A DNA stretch of 64,000 nt from JAXMCI01 sp046349435 (lineage in GTDB: Bacteria; Pseudomonadota; Alphaproteobacteria; Dongiales; Dongiaceae). Under the pieces are notes generated by a model. The model was not told the origin of the DNA, ran no database searches, and saw nothing but the letters and a program-made list of their open reading frames with translations. The stretch is taken from the NCBI GenBank assembly GCA_046349435.1, contig JAXMCI010000021.1, positions 62,001-126,000 of the forward strand, read 5' to 3'. A program made the translations under genes and the position numbers. How positions within the stretch are numbered: the stretch's first letter is position 1; every line of letters begins with the position of its first letter. Shown piece by piece: positions 8,100 to 16,767 of the stretch.

Positions 8100-8915
8100 T
8101 CACCCGCCGCCGAACCGTGCGTCCCGCCAGGCGATCGCGGCCTTGAGGCCGTCGCGGCGGGAGATCTCGGCGAAGGTGCGGCTCTCCGGGGTCTCCAGGC
8201 TCTCGATCTGGACGTCGATGTCGAGCGCCATCTCGAGCGCGTCGGCCATGCCCATGATGTCGAAGCTGCGGTTGATCGCCTTCTTGGTCAGCGCCACCGC
8301 CGCCTTGTCCATCACCGCGATGTCGCGGGCGATGGCCAGCGCGGCGTCGAGCTCCTCGCCGGCGGGCACCACGCGGTTGACGATGCCCATGGCCAGCGCC
8401 TGCTCGGCGGTGATCCTGTCGTTGCCGGTGAGCAGCAGCTCCTTGGCCCGCTTCGGTCCGGACATCCACGGCAGCAGCAGGGCGACGATGCCGCTGCCGA
8501 AGCGCAGCTCGGGCTCGCCGAAGCGGGTGCCGGCGGCCGCCACGGTGATGTCGCAGGCCATCGCCAGCTCGCAGCCGCCGGCGATGGCGTAGCCCTTCAC
8601 CGCGGCCACGGTGGGCAGCGGCGAGCGCCAGAAGCGCATGATGATGGCGAGATCGCGCTCCAGGATCGGCCGCCAGTGGGCGACGCCGCCTGCCGTTGTC
8701 TCGGCATTCTCCTTGAGGTCGAAGCCGGCGCAGAAGGCGCGGCCGGCCCCGGTCAGGACCAGGGCGCGCAGCCCGTCGTCGGCCTCGGCCGCGTCGAGCG
8801 CGGCATTGAGCTCGGCGATCATCGTCGAATCGATGGCGTTCAGCACCTCCGGCCGGTGCAGCGTCAGCAGCCCGATCGCCCCGCGCCTCTCAAAGCGTAT
8901 GGTCTGGTATGTCAT
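8100..8915 (-). CDS. enoyl-CoA hydratase/isomerase (crotonase family)
   Basis: A 271-residue cytoplasmic crotonase-fold protein. Oxyanion-hole segments are GAGRAFCAGFDL (about 56-67) and GYAIAGGCELAMACD (108-122). Glu116 and Glu134/Glu136 occupy the positions of the catalytic acids, consistent with a hydratase. The C-terminal helices look complete. It would act on an acyl-CoA intermediate, but which one cannot be told. It stands alone on the minus strand, converging on the M19-like gene across the repeat elements and facing away from the EamA gene. Confidence 0.87.
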   Translation of the reverse strand: MTYQTIRFERRGAIGLLTLHRPEVLNAIDSTMIAELNAALDAAEADDGLRALVLTGAGRAFCAGFDLKENAETTAGGVAHWRPILERDLAIIMRFWRSPLPTVAAVKGYAIAGGCELAMACDITVAAAGTRFGEPELRFGSGIVALLLPWMSGPKRAKELLLTGNDRITAEQALAMGIVNRVVPAGEELDAALAIARDIAVMDKAAVALTKKAINRSFDIMGMADALEMALDIDVQIESLETPESRTFAEISRRDGLKAAIAWRDARFGGG

Positions 8916-9005
8916 CGCCCCTCACCTCAGCCGCCGCGGGCCCGGCTATGCTGCGGCCGGCCCGGACCGGAGCTTAGGGCCGGGAACTGCGGGATCGGAA
9001 GAGGC

Positions 9006-9959
9006 ATGCGGCCGGGCGCGGCACATTCTCCCCAGGCACGGGCCAGGGCCAATCTCGGCATGCTGGCCACGGCGGCGGCCTGGGCCTCGATCATCCCGCT
9101 GCTGCACTACCTGCTGCCGCTGTGGGACGGCTACTTCCTCGCCTTCGCCCGCTACGGCGCCGCCCTGCCGCTGCTGCTGCTCGCCCTCTGGCTGCGCGAG
9201 CGGCGGCTCTGGGCGAGCGGCGTGCCGGCCTGGAAGGTGATCGTGCTCGGCATGCTCGGGATCGGCGGCTTCGCGCCGCTCTTCACCCTCGGCGTCGCCC
9301 ACGCCAACCCGGTCACCGCGGCGATCGTCGGCGCCAACGGCCCGATCGTCGCGGCGCTGATGAGCTGGCTCATCGAGCGCCAGGCGCCCGACCGGCGCAT
9401 GCTGCCGGGCGTGGCGCTGGTGGTGTGCGGCGCGGCGCTCGCCACCATCGACTTCGACCGGGCGGGCAGCCCCTTCGACCTGCGCGGCGGCGAGCTGCTG
9501 ATCGTGCTCGCCCAGGTCTTCTGGACCTGGTACTCGCTGACCGCGCAGCGCTGGCTGGCCGGCTGCTCGCAGCTGCGCATCACCGCCATCACCGCGGTGC
9601 CGGGGGTCGCCATGCTCGGGCTGGTCTGGCTCGCCGCCGGCGCGCTCGGCGCGGCGCCGTTCCCGCCGGCCCCGCCGCGCAGCGCGCTCGACGTCGCGCT
9701 GGTCGGCTGGCTCGGGCTGGTGGCGATCTTCGCCGGCGTGCTGCTGTGGAACCACGGCGTGCGCGTGCTCGGCATCGTCGTCGCCTCGATCTTCCTCAAT
9801 CTCTGCCCGATCGGCGCCATCGCCATCACCGCGGCCATGGGCACCCCGCCGACCCGCTGGCAGCTGGCGGGCGGCGCGCTGGTGCTGGCCGGCGTCACCC
9901 AGGCGCAGCTCGGCCGGCTGCTCCGCCAGCGGCGAACCGAACGGCGCGCCGCGGGTTAG
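9006..9959 (+). CDS. EamA/DMT-family transporter
   Basis: A 317-residue inner-membrane protein with about ten helices and the internal two-fold EamA repeat (first half from residue 15, second half around LLIVLAQVFWTWYSL). Typical segments are ANPVTAAIVGANGPIVAAL and GIVVASIFLNLCPIGAIAI. The frame is open further upstream, but ATG 9006 follows a GGAAGAGG ribosome-binding site and is where the homologous sequence begins. Members export amino acids or other small metabolites. It is 26 bases before the aldo/keto reductase, so a two-gene unit is likely. Confidence 0.85.
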   Translation: MRPGAAHSPQARARANLGMLATAAAWASIIPLLHYLLPLWDGYFLAFARYGAALPLLLLALWLRERRLWASGVPAWKVIVLGMLGIGGFAPLFTLGVAHANPVTAAIVGANGPIVAALMSWLIERQAPDRRMLPGVALVVCGAALATIDFDRAGSPFDLRGGELLIVLAQVFWTWYSLTAQRWLAGCSQLRITAITAVPGVAMLGLVWLAAGALGAAPFPPAPPRSALDVALVGWLGLVAIFAGVLLWNHGVRVLGIVVASIFLNLCPIGAIAITAAMGTPPTRWQLAGGALVLAGVTQAQLGRLLRQRRTERRAAG

Positions 9960-9985
9960 CGACGGGAACGGCCCGGGAGGGTCCC

Positions 9986-10942
9986 ATGCAGTACCGACAG
10001 CTCGGCAGCAGCGGCATCGCGGTCTCGGAGATCGCGCTCGGCTCCTGGCTGACCTATTCCGGCGGGGTCGACAAGGCCCGGGCGATCGCCTGCGTGCGCC
10101 GCGCGCTCGATCTCGGCATCACGCTGATCGACACCGCCAACGTCTATGGCCACGGCGCCGCCGAGACGCTGCTCGGCGAGGCGCTGGCCGGGGTGCCGCG
10201 CCAGTCCTACGTGCTGGCGACCAAGCTGTTCTTTCCGATGGGCGACGGCGAGGAGGGGCTGTCGCGGGCCCAGGTGGCCAAGCAGCTCGACGCCTCGCTG
10301 AAGCGGCTGCGCACCGATCATGTCGACCTCTACCAGTGCCACCGCTACGACCCCGACACGCCGCTCGCCGAGACGATGGAGGCGCTGACCGAGGCGGTGC
10401 GGCAGGGCAAGGTGCGCTGCGTCGGCTTCAGCGAGTGGAGCGCCGATCAGGTCCGCGCGGCGCTGGCGATCCCGGGCGTGGTGCGCTTCGCCGCCAGCCA
10501 GCCGCAATACTCCCTGCTGTGGCGGAAGCCGGAGCAGGAGATCCTGCCGCTCTGCGCCGCCAACGGCATCGCGCAGATCGTCTGGTCGCCGCTCGGCCAG
10601 GGCGTGCTCACCGGCAAGTACCGGCCCGGCGCCGTGCCACCAGTCGATTCCCGCGCCGCCAGCGGCAGCATGGGCAGCTTCATGCGGCGCGGCTGGCTCG
10701 GCCGGCCGGTGCTGGAGGCGGTGGAGCGCGTCGCCGGGCTCGCCCGCCAGGCCGGGCTGACGCCGGCCCAATTCGCGCTCGCCTGGGTGCTGCGCCGGCC
10801 GGAGGTGGCCGCGGCCATCGTCGGCGCCACCCGGCCCGAGCAGGTCGCGGAGAACGCCGCCGCGTCGGGCGCGGCGGTCGATCCGGCGCTCTTCGCCGAG
10901 GCCGAGCGGCTGCTCGAGCCGGCGCTCGCGGCGGCGCGCTGA
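9986..10942 (+). CDS. aldo/keto reductase
   Basis: A 318-residue TIM-barrel NADPH oxidoreductase, similar to potassium-channel beta-subunit-like AKRs. The catalytic tetrad can be placed: Asp in LIDTANVYGHG, Tyr in the same motif, Lys in LATKLFF and His in YQCHRYDP. A cofactor-binding SPLGQGVLTGKY and VGATRPEQV are present. The start ATG 9986 is preceded by GGGAGGG. It probably reduces an aldehyde or ketone in the pathway served by the neighbours. It converges on the M24 gene. Confidence 0.88.
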   Translation: MQYRQLGSSGIAVSEIALGSWLTYSGGVDKARAIACVRRALDLGITLIDTANVYGHGAAETLLGEALAGVPRQSYVLATKLFFPMGDGEEGLSRAQVAKQLDASLKRLRTDHVDLYQCHRYDPDTPLAETMEALTEAVRQGKVRCVGFSEWSADQVRAALAIPGVVRFAASQPQYSLLWRKPEQEILPLCAANGIAQIVWSPLGQGVLTGKYRPGAVPPVDSRAASGSMGSFMRRGWLGRPVLEAVERVAGLARQAGLTPAQFALAWVLRRPEVAAAIVGATRPEQVAENAAASGAAVDPALFAEAERLLEPALAAAR

Positions 10943-10960
10943 GCCCCGCCGGGCGGACGA

Positions 10961-12376
10961 TCAGGCGGCCGAGGCCGTCATCGCCTGGCCGGGGCTGAGC
11001 AGGAAGGGCGGCAGCCAGGCCGGGATGTTGGAGAAGGGCAGCACCTCGGGCGCCAGCCGGATGCCGAGCCGGCTGGTCATGAAGGCGCGCCGCGCCTCGA
11101 TGCGCCGCCAGGCCTCCGGATAGTCGGCGGCGAAGGCCTCGCGCAGCGCCGTGTCGGCCAGCGCGATGCCGTCCTCGATGTTGGTCGACATGTAGGCGGT
11201 GCCGGTCGCCGGGATGATGTCGCATTGCAGCGCCATGCCCGAGGCGAGCGGGATCTCGGAGCCCGGCTGGACCGGCGAGCTCAGCCACTCCTCGAGATGG
11301 ATCAGGTGGCCAGGATTGAGGCCGATGCCGAAGAAGGGATCGCCGAGATGGCGCTGGACGATCTCGTGCAGCCGGCCGGCAGGCAGGCCGATGGCGAGCG
11401 TCTCGTACCATTCGACGACGGCCGCGAAATAGGGCGCCACCAGCTTCCCGACATAGTCGCGGATGCCGGGCGCCAGCTCGTCCGCGCCCGCCGCCAGAAA
11501 GCCGCCGCGGGCATTGAGCGCACCCCATACGCCGTAGGCCGCCGAGACGTACTCGCCGCGGACCAGCCGCCGGCTGCTCGGGCTGCCCAGCCCGACGGCG
11601 GCGCGCGGCCCGCTCGACAGCATCAGGTGCACCGACAGCGGCATGCCGTTGAGCCGCATCTGCTGCACCGCCTGGTATTCGGTCATGCCCGGCCGGATGC
11701 CGCGGATCAGGTCGCGCATCGCCGTCGAGGTGACGCAGGCGGCGTACTCGAACATTGCCAGCTGCTCGACCTCGTTGACCGCCCTGAGGCCGGTCGCGGG
11801 GTCGGCGAAGAGGCGGGCGGCGTTGACGACGTGGCGCTCGCCCCCGGTCATCCGGCGCAGCAGGTCGATCAGGTAGGACGGCGCGTCGTGCCACTGCGCC
11901 TGCTCCTCGGCGCTGCCGGTCTCGCGATATTTCCAGCCGGCGACGCCGATCCTGGTGCCGGGGCCGATGCCGCTGCCGGCCAGGATCGGCTCCAGCGGCA
12001 CCAGCCCGTCGCGCGGCTGGCCGAGCAGGCCGAAGGGCTGGTAGAGCACGCGCTCGAGCTCGACCGGGCAGAGCGTCGCATAGGCCCAGCCCTCGAGCCC
12101 GACCAGCAGCCGCGGCACGCCGTCCGCGGCCAGGATCAGCAGCGCCTCCTCGAAGCGCGGATCGTAGCCGGTGAGGTAGGCGAGGTTGGCATGGTGCTCG
12201 CGGTCGCCCCAGACCAGCAGCCGGTCGAGCCCCGCCTCGGCCATGCGCCGGCGCGCCCGCGCCAGCCGGGCGCGGTAGGTGGCGGCGCCGAGCCGCGGCT
12301 CCTCCTCCGAGCTGCCGAACTCCGGCAGGTCGATGGCGCGCAGCGACACCGGGCGGCGCCGGGCAGGCTCGCTCAT
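10961..12376 (-). CDS. M24 (creatinase/aminopeptidase P-like) family protein without canonical metal site
   Basis: A 471-residue pita-bread-fold protein with an N-terminal creatinase domain (YRARLARARRRMAEAGLDRL, residues about 35-55) and a C-terminal M24 domain. The positions that carry the two metal-binding Asp residues in aminopeptidases read SAAYGVWGALNARGG, without Asp. The His and Glu motifs GHLIHLEEW and NIEDGIAL remain. Creatinase itself lacks the metal site, so a C-N hydrolase of the creatinase type is more likely than a peptidase. The ATG at 12376 overlaps the stop of the upstream MBL gene (ATGA), so the two are co-translated. The context suggests action on a small N-methylated or guanidino substrate. 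Confidence 0.8.
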   Translation of the reverse strand: MSEPARRRPVSLRAIDLPEFGSSEEEPRLGAATYRARLARARRRMAEAGLDRLLVWGDREHHANLAYLTGYDPRFEEALLILAADGVPRLLVGLEGWAYATLCPVELERVLYQPFGLLGQPRDGLVPLEPILAGSGIGPGTRIGVAGWKYRETGSAEEQAQWHDAPSYLIDLLRRMTGGERHVVNAARLFADPATGLRAVNEVEQLAMFEYAACVTSTAMRDLIRGIRPGMTEYQAVQQMRLNGMPLSVHLMLSSGPRAAVGLGSPSSRRLVRGEYVSAAYGVWGALNARGGFLAAGADELAPGIRDYVGKLVAPYFAAVVEWYETLAIGLPAGRLHEIVQRHLGDPFFGIGLNPGHLIHLEEWLSSPVQPGSEIPLASGMALQCDIIPATGTAYMSTNIEDGIALADTALREAFAADYPEAWRRIEARRAFMTSRLGIRLAPEVLPFSNIPAWLPPFLLSPGQAMTASAA

Positions 12377-13146
12377 GACGGATCCCTTTCCTGCAGATAG
12401 GCGTCGACGATGGCGACCAGCCGGTCGCGGCCGAAGCTCGGGCAATGGCCGCCATGCACGACCCGGACCGGCAGGTCGCGCAGCCGCCGCATGGTCGCGA
12501 CATAGTCGGGAATGCTCGAGCCGGCGAGGTTGTCGATCAGCTTGCCGTCATAGACGGCATCGCCGGAGAACAGCGTGCCGGTGGCGGCCTCCCACAGGCC
12601 GATGCTGCCCGGCGAATGGCCGGGAAGGTGCAGCACCTCGAAGGCCCGGTTGCCGAGATCGAGCATGGTGCCCTCCTCGACGATGCGGCTGGGCGCCGAG
12701 AGGACGCGATACGCCTCCAGCGCATAGGAGGGCGCCGGCAGCGCCGTGACCAGGGCCTCGGGCAGGTGGAAGCCGCTCGCCGCCAGCTGGTCGAGCACCG
12801 CCTCGCCGAGATCGGCCGAGATCAGCGTCGCGAAGTCCTGGAAGTCGGCCATGGCCGCCGCCTCGGCGCGATGGACGACGCGGTCGGGGAACTCGTGCAG
12901 GCCGCCGACGTGATCGTAGTGGGTGTGGGTCGCGACGGCGGTGAGCGGCTTGCCGAACAGGTCGCGGGCGGCCGCCGCCAGGCTGACGATGCCGAGTCCG
13001 GTATCGACCAGCAGGTCGCGCGCGCGGCCGCGCACGTGCCAGATGTTGCAGCGGATCAGCGGCGAGACGTGCGGCTCCCACAGCAGCGTCACATCGTCGT
13101 CGATGCGGCGCCGCTCGAACCAGCGGTCGGCGATCGGCAGGGCCAT
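12373..13146 (-). CDS. MBL-fold metallo-hydrolase
   Basis: A 257-residue metallo-beta-lactamase-fold hydrolase. The binuclear metal motif is THTHYDHVGG (His74, His76, Asp78, His79), followed by HLPGHSPGSIG, FSGDAVYDG and VHGGHCPSFG, which supply the remaining ligands. It resembles glyoxalase II-like and lactonase-like members; the substrate is unknown. It is the first gene of a minus-strand pair with the M24 gene, divergent from the GntR regulator only 42 bases away. That spacing makes direct control by the regulator likely. Confidence 0.85.
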   Translation of the reverse strand: MALPIADRWFERRRIDDDVTLLWEPHVSPLIRCNIWHVRGRARDLLVDTGLGIVSLAAAARDLFGKPLTAVATHTHYDHVGGLHEFPDRVVHRAEAAAMADFQDFATLISADLGEAVLDQLAASGFHLPEALVTALPAPSYALEAYRVLSAPSRIVEEGTMLDLGNRAFEVLHLPGHSPGSIGLWEAATGTLFSGDAVYDGKLIDNLAGSSIPDYVATMRRLRDLPVRVVHGGHCPSFGRDRLVAIVDAYLQERDPS

Positions 13147-13172
13147 GTCCCGTCTCCCTCCGCCCGGCTGCT

Positions 13173-13201
13173 ATGGTAGGGTGGCAGCATGATGGAGACA
13201 A
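13173..13201 (-). promoter_or_regulatory. candidate promoter of the MBL-M24 pair, shared TACCAT box
   Basis: On the minus strand TTGTCT (13201-13196) and TACCAT (13178-13173) are 17 bases apart. The -35 element falls within the first codons of the GntR gene. The ten bases CCCTACCATA around the -10 are identical to those in the solute-binding protein promoter near 17.94 kb, so the segment may double as an operator. Confidence 0.45.
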
Positions 13202-13920
13202 TCGCCCTCGACCTGCCGGTCTGCAGCATCGACCGGCGGCTGCCGGTCGGCCAGCAGGTGCACCGGGCGCTGCGCAGCGCCATCGTCGCGGTGCGCCTCA
13301 GGCCCGGCCAGGCCCTGTCGGAGAAGGAGGTGGCGCAGGCGATCGGCGTCAGCCGCTCGCCGGTGCGCGAGGCCTTCATCCGGCTCGCCGAGGAGGCGCT
13401 GATCGACATCTACCCGCAATACGGCACCTTCGTCGCCAAGATCAGCCCCGAGGCGGTCGCGGAGGCGCAGTTCATCCGCCAGGCGGTCGAGACGCGGATC
13501 CTGGAGGATGCGGTCCGCCTGTGCCGGCCGGAGACGGTGCGCACCCTGCAGGCGCTGGTCAGGCGCCAGGGCGAGGCGGCCCGGGCCGGCGCGCACGACC
13601 AGTTCTTCGACCTCGACTTCGAGTTCCACCGCGCGCTGGCCACCGCCGCCGGCCATCCGCTGGCCTGGGAGCTGTGCGAGGGCGCCTCGGCCCAGCTCCG
13701 CCGCGTGCTGCGCCTCAAGCTCGGCCAGGTCGACTATCTCGCCAGCGTCGTGCAGCAGCATGGCCGCATCGCCGACGCGGTGCGCCGGCGCGACGCCGCC
13801 CTGGCGGTGCGCCGCATGACCGAGCATCTCGCCGAGCTGCAGGGCGACCTCGCCGAGGTCCAGGCCCGCCACCCCGAGTACTTCACCACCGAGCCCGGCG
13901 CGCTGCGCCGCGCGGGGTAA
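13189..13920 (+). CDS. GntR-family transcriptional regulator, FCD (FadR) subfamily
   Basis: A 243-residue regulator. The winged helix-turn-helix covers residues about 20-85 with ALSEKEVAQAIGVSRSPVRE as the helix-turn-helix. The effector domain is all-helical FCD (about 95-225) with DLDFEFHRAL and a C-terminal HLAELQGDL that usually furnish metal and ligand contacts. Effectors of this class are typically small carboxylates or amines. It is divergent from the MBL-M24 pair and precedes the Pot-like importer, which points the other way, so it is the natural regulator of both. Confidence 0.88.
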   Translation: MMETIALDLPVCSIDRRLPVGQQVHRALRSAIVAVRLRPGQALSEKEVAQAIGVSRSPVREAFIRLAEEALIDIYPQYGTFVAKISPEAVAEAQFIRQAVETRILEDAVRLCRPETVRTLQALVRRQGEAARAGAHDQFFDLDFEFHRALATAAGHPLAWELCEGASAQLRRVLRLKLGQVDYLASVVQQHGRIADAVRRRDAALAVRRMTEHLAELQGDLAEVQARHPEYFTTEPGALRRAG

Positions 13921-13961
13921 GGCGCCGCGCGCGTCGGGACGATGGCGGCACGATGCCGCCG

Positions 13962-15038
13962 CTATGTCGTCGGCTCGGCCAGCAGGTGCATGTCCTCGGC
14001 CGACCAGCCCAGCCAGACCGCCTCGCCGGGTTGCCAGCGCGTCTCGGCACCGGCCGCGACGTGGGTCGAGAGCTGGCGGCCGCCGGCCTCGAGCAGCACC
14101 AACTCGCGGCTGCCGTGATAGACCGTGTCGACGACGCGGGCGGCGACGACGTTCTCGTGGCCGCCGCGCTCGCGGCTGACGGCGACGTGCTCCGGCCGCA
14201 GCGCGACCGTCACTGCCGCGCCGGGCATCCAGGCCGTGCCGTCCTCGGCCGCGGCAACCGAGGCGCCGAGCGCATCCAGCCGGACCCGGCCGGCCTCCCG
14301 GCCGCGCACCGTGGCGGGCAGCAGGTTGTTGTCGCCGAGGAAGGCGGCGACGAAGCGCGAGCGCGGCCGGCGGTAGAGCTCGCGCGGCGCGCCGACCTGC
14401 TCGACCCCGCCGGCGTTGAGCAGGACGATGCGGTCGGACATGGCGAGCGCCTCCTCCTGGTCGTGGGTGACCAGGACGAAGGTCACGCCGGTGCGGCGGT
14501 GCAGGTCCTTGAGCTCGCCCTGCATCTCCGCGCGCAGGTTCTTGTCGAGCGCCGAGAGCGGCTCGTCGAGCAGCAGCAGGCGCGGCGCGAAGACCAGGGC
14601 GCGGGCCAGCGCGACGCGCTGCTGCTGGCCGCCCGAGAGCTGGCTCGGACGGCGGCGGCCGAGCTCGCCGAGGCGGACCTGGTCGAGCGCCGCCTTGACC
14701 TTCGCCGCGGCCTGCGCCGCCGGCGTGCCGCGCACCGCCAGCGGGAAGCCGACATTTCCGGCGACGCTGAGGTGCGGGAACAGCTGGTAGCCCTGGAACA
14801 CCATGCCGAAGTCGCGCCGCTCCGGCGGCAGGCCGGTGACGTCGCGGCCGTCGACCAGCACCCGGCCGGCCGACGCCTCGACGAAGCCGGCGACGATCAT
14901 CAGCAGCGTCGTCTTGCCCGAGCCCGACGGGCCCAGCAGGGTGACGAACTCGCCGTCGGCGATGGTCACCGAGACGTCGCGCACCGCCGCCGTGCCGCCA
15001 TAGAGCTTGGTCACGCCCTCGAGGTCGAGCCGCGCCAT
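13962..15038 (-). CDS. Pot-type ABC transporter ATP-binding protein
   Basis: A 358-residue ATPase with Walker A GPSGSGKTT, Q-loop FQGYQLFPHLSV, signature LSGGQQQRVALARAL, Walker B LLLLDEPLSALD and switch VTHDQEEAL. A C-terminal TOBE domain (residues about 280-350) marks the PotA/FbpC-type importer family. The open frame extends 142 codons upstream into the permease gene, but ATG 15038 starts the family-like MARLDLEGVTKLYGG. It follows the PotC-like permease by five bases and is the last gene of a four-gene importer operon. Confidence 0.9.
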   Translation of the reverse strand: MARLDLEGVTKLYGGTAAVRDVSVTIADGEFVTLLGPSGSGKTTLLMIVAGFVEASAGRVLVDGRDVTGLPPERRDFGMVFQGYQLFPHLSVAGNVGFPLAVRGTPAAQAAAKVKAALDQVRLGELGRRRPSQLSGGQQQRVALARALVFAPRLLLLDEPLSALDKNLRAEMQGELKDLHRRTGVTFVLVTHDQEEALAMSDRIVLLNAGGVEQVGAPRELYRRPRSRFVAAFLGDNNLLPATVRGREAGRVRLDALGASVAAAEDGTAWMPGAAVTVALRPEHVAVSRERGGHENVVAARVVDTVYHGSRELVLLEAGGRQLSTHVAAGAETRWQPGEAVWLGWSAEDMHLLAEPTT

Positions 15039-15043
15039 GGCGA

Positions 15044-15826
15044 TCAGCTCCGCCGCATCCCGGCCAGCACGCGCTCGAGCAGCAGCAGGCCGATGGTGAC
15101 GAGAATCAGCAAGGTGCCGACCGCGGCGATGCGCGGGTCGACCGAGTCGATGACGCCCTGCCAGATCTTGCGCTGCAGGGTGACCAGCCGCCGGCTGGTC
15201 GTCATCAGGGTGACCACCACCTCGTCCCAGGAGCCGACGAAGGCGAACAGCGCGCCCGCCGCCATGCCGGGCAGGATGTTGGGCAGCACGACGCGCAGCA
15301 CGATCTGGCGCGGCCGCGCGCCGAGGCTGCGCGCCGCCTGCTCCATGCGCCGGTCGAGGGTGGCGAGCGAGGTGCCGACGGTCATCACCACGAAGGGCAG
15401 CCCGAGGATGGTGTGCACGACCAGCAGGCCGGGATAGGAGTCGAGCAGGCCGAGCTCGGCCCACAGCCGGAAGATGCCGACGCCGTAGATGATCGGCGGC
15501 ACGATCATCGGCGCGAACAGCATCAGCCGCAGCGCCGTGGTCGAGGCCGAGCGGTGCTGCCAGACGCCGATCGCGAAGCCGGTGCCGAGCAGCACCGCGC
15601 AGGCCGCCGAGATCAGCGCCACCGACAGGCTGGTGCCGATCGCCGACGACCAGTCGGGATCGCCCGCCAGGCTCTCGTAGTGGCGCAGGCTGAGCCCGCC
15701 CTCCGGCAGCGAGAGATAGTCGAGCGGGGTGAGCGAGATCGGCACCACGACGAGGATCGGCAGCAGCAGGAACAGCGCCGCGGCGATCGCCGAGACCTGC
15801 AGCAGCGGCGTCCAGCGCGTCCTCAT
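15044..15826 (-). CDS. Pot-type ABC transporter permease, PotC-like
   Basis: A 260-residue inner-membrane permease with six predicted helices. The cytoplasmic EAA-type loop reads EQAARSLGARPRQIVLRVVL, which docks to the ATPase. A helix-1 segment, ALFLLLPILVVVPISL, begins close to the N-terminus. It sits between the PotB-like permease and the ATPase genes on the minus strand with very short gaps, so all belong to one operon importing a polyamine-like or other cationic nitrogen compound. Confidence 0.9.
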   Translation of the reverse strand: MRTRWTPLLQVSAIAAALFLLLPILVVVPISLTPLDYLSLPEGGLSLRHYESLAGDPDWSSAIGTSLSVALISAACAVLLGTGFAIGVWQHRSASTTALRLMLFAPMIVPPIIYGVGIFRLWAELGLLDSYPGLLVVHTILGLPFVVMTVGTSLATLDRRMEQAARSLGARPRQIVLRVVLPNILPGMAAGALFAFVGSWDEVVVTLMTTSRRLVTLQRKIWQGVIDSVDPRIAAVGTLLILVTIGLLLLERVLAGMRRS

Positions 15827-15845
15827 GCCGGCCTCATGCGCGCCG

Positions 15846-16649
15846 TCATGCCCGGGCCGCCCCGAACAGCCGGTCGAGATCGGCGACCCGGCCGAGCAGC
15901 CAGACGAGCAGCCCGACGGTGACCAGCAGCATGGTGGCGAGCGCCGTCGCGATGCCCCAGCGCAGCGTCTGGCTGACCTGGACGTTGATGTACTCGGCGA
16001 CCATCACCGTCTTGCCGGCGCCGAGCAGCGTGGGGGTGACGTAGAAGCCGAGCGAGAAGATGAAGATCAGGATCGCCGCGGCCGCCACCCCCGGCAGGCT
16101 CAAGGGCAGCCAGACCCGCCAGAAGACGTGGCCCGGCGAGGCGCCGAGGCCGCGCGCCGCGTCGCACAGCCGGCGGTCGATGCTCTGCATGTGGGCGTAG
16201 AGCACGAACACCGCGTAGGGCGTCATGTAGTGGACCATGCCGATCATCACGCCGAGCTCGTTGTAGACGAGCCGCAGCGGCTGGTCGATCACCCCCCAGC
16301 CGACCAGCGCACCGTTGATCAGGCCCTGGCTGCGCAGCAGCGTGATCCAGGCGAAGCTGCGCACCAGCACCGACAGCCAGAACGGCACCAGCAGGGCGAA
16401 CAGCAGCAGGCGCTGCCGGCGCGGCGGCAGCATCACCATGGCATAGGCCAGCAGGTATCCCAGCAGCAGGGCGCAGATCGAGGTGGTGCCCGCCACCCGC
16501 AGCGTGGTGATCACCACCCGGCGGATCGCCGGGCTGGTCAGCAGGAACAGGTAGTTGCCGAGGCCCGGGGCCGGCTCGGTGACGCTGATCACCAGCAGCC
16601 GGGCGATCGGCAGGACGTAGGCGGCCGCCACCAGGAGGGCGGCCGGCAC
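15846..16649 (-). CDS. Pot-type ABC transporter permease, PotB-like
   Basis: A permease of 267 residues counted from GTG 16649. It has six hydrophobic segments and the EAA-type loop DAARGLGASPGHVFWRVWL. The first helix begins almost at the chosen start (PAALLVAAAYVLPIARLL), and the open frame continues upstream without an ATG, so the true start may be slightly earlier. It forms the transmembrane channel together with the PotC-like subunit. About 118 bases separate it from the binding-protein gene; that gap holds two near-identical 12-base GCCGGCGTTCC repeats and nothing else obvious. Confidence 0.85.
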   Translation of the reverse strand: MPAALLVAAAYVLPIARLLVISVTEPAPGLGNYLFLLTSPAIRRVVITTLRVAGTTSICALLLGYLLAYAMVMLPPRRQRLLLFALLVPFWLSVLVRSFAWITLLRSQGLINGALVGWGVIDQPLRLVYNELGVMIGMVHYMTPYAVFVLYAHMQSIDRRLCDAARGLGASPGHVFWRVWLPLSLPGVAAAAILIFIFSLGFYVTPTLLGAGKTVMVAEYINVQVSQTLRWGIATALATMLLVTVGLLVWLLGRVADLDRLFGAARA

Positions 16650-16767
16650 GATCAGGAGCCCGTAGGTCGGGTCCCGCCCGTGCCGGCCGGCCGGCGTTCC
16701 AGCCGGCGTTCCGGCCAGCGCTGCCGCCGAGCCTATCGCCCGGCTCCCGCCCGGCGGCGCCCCGGCC

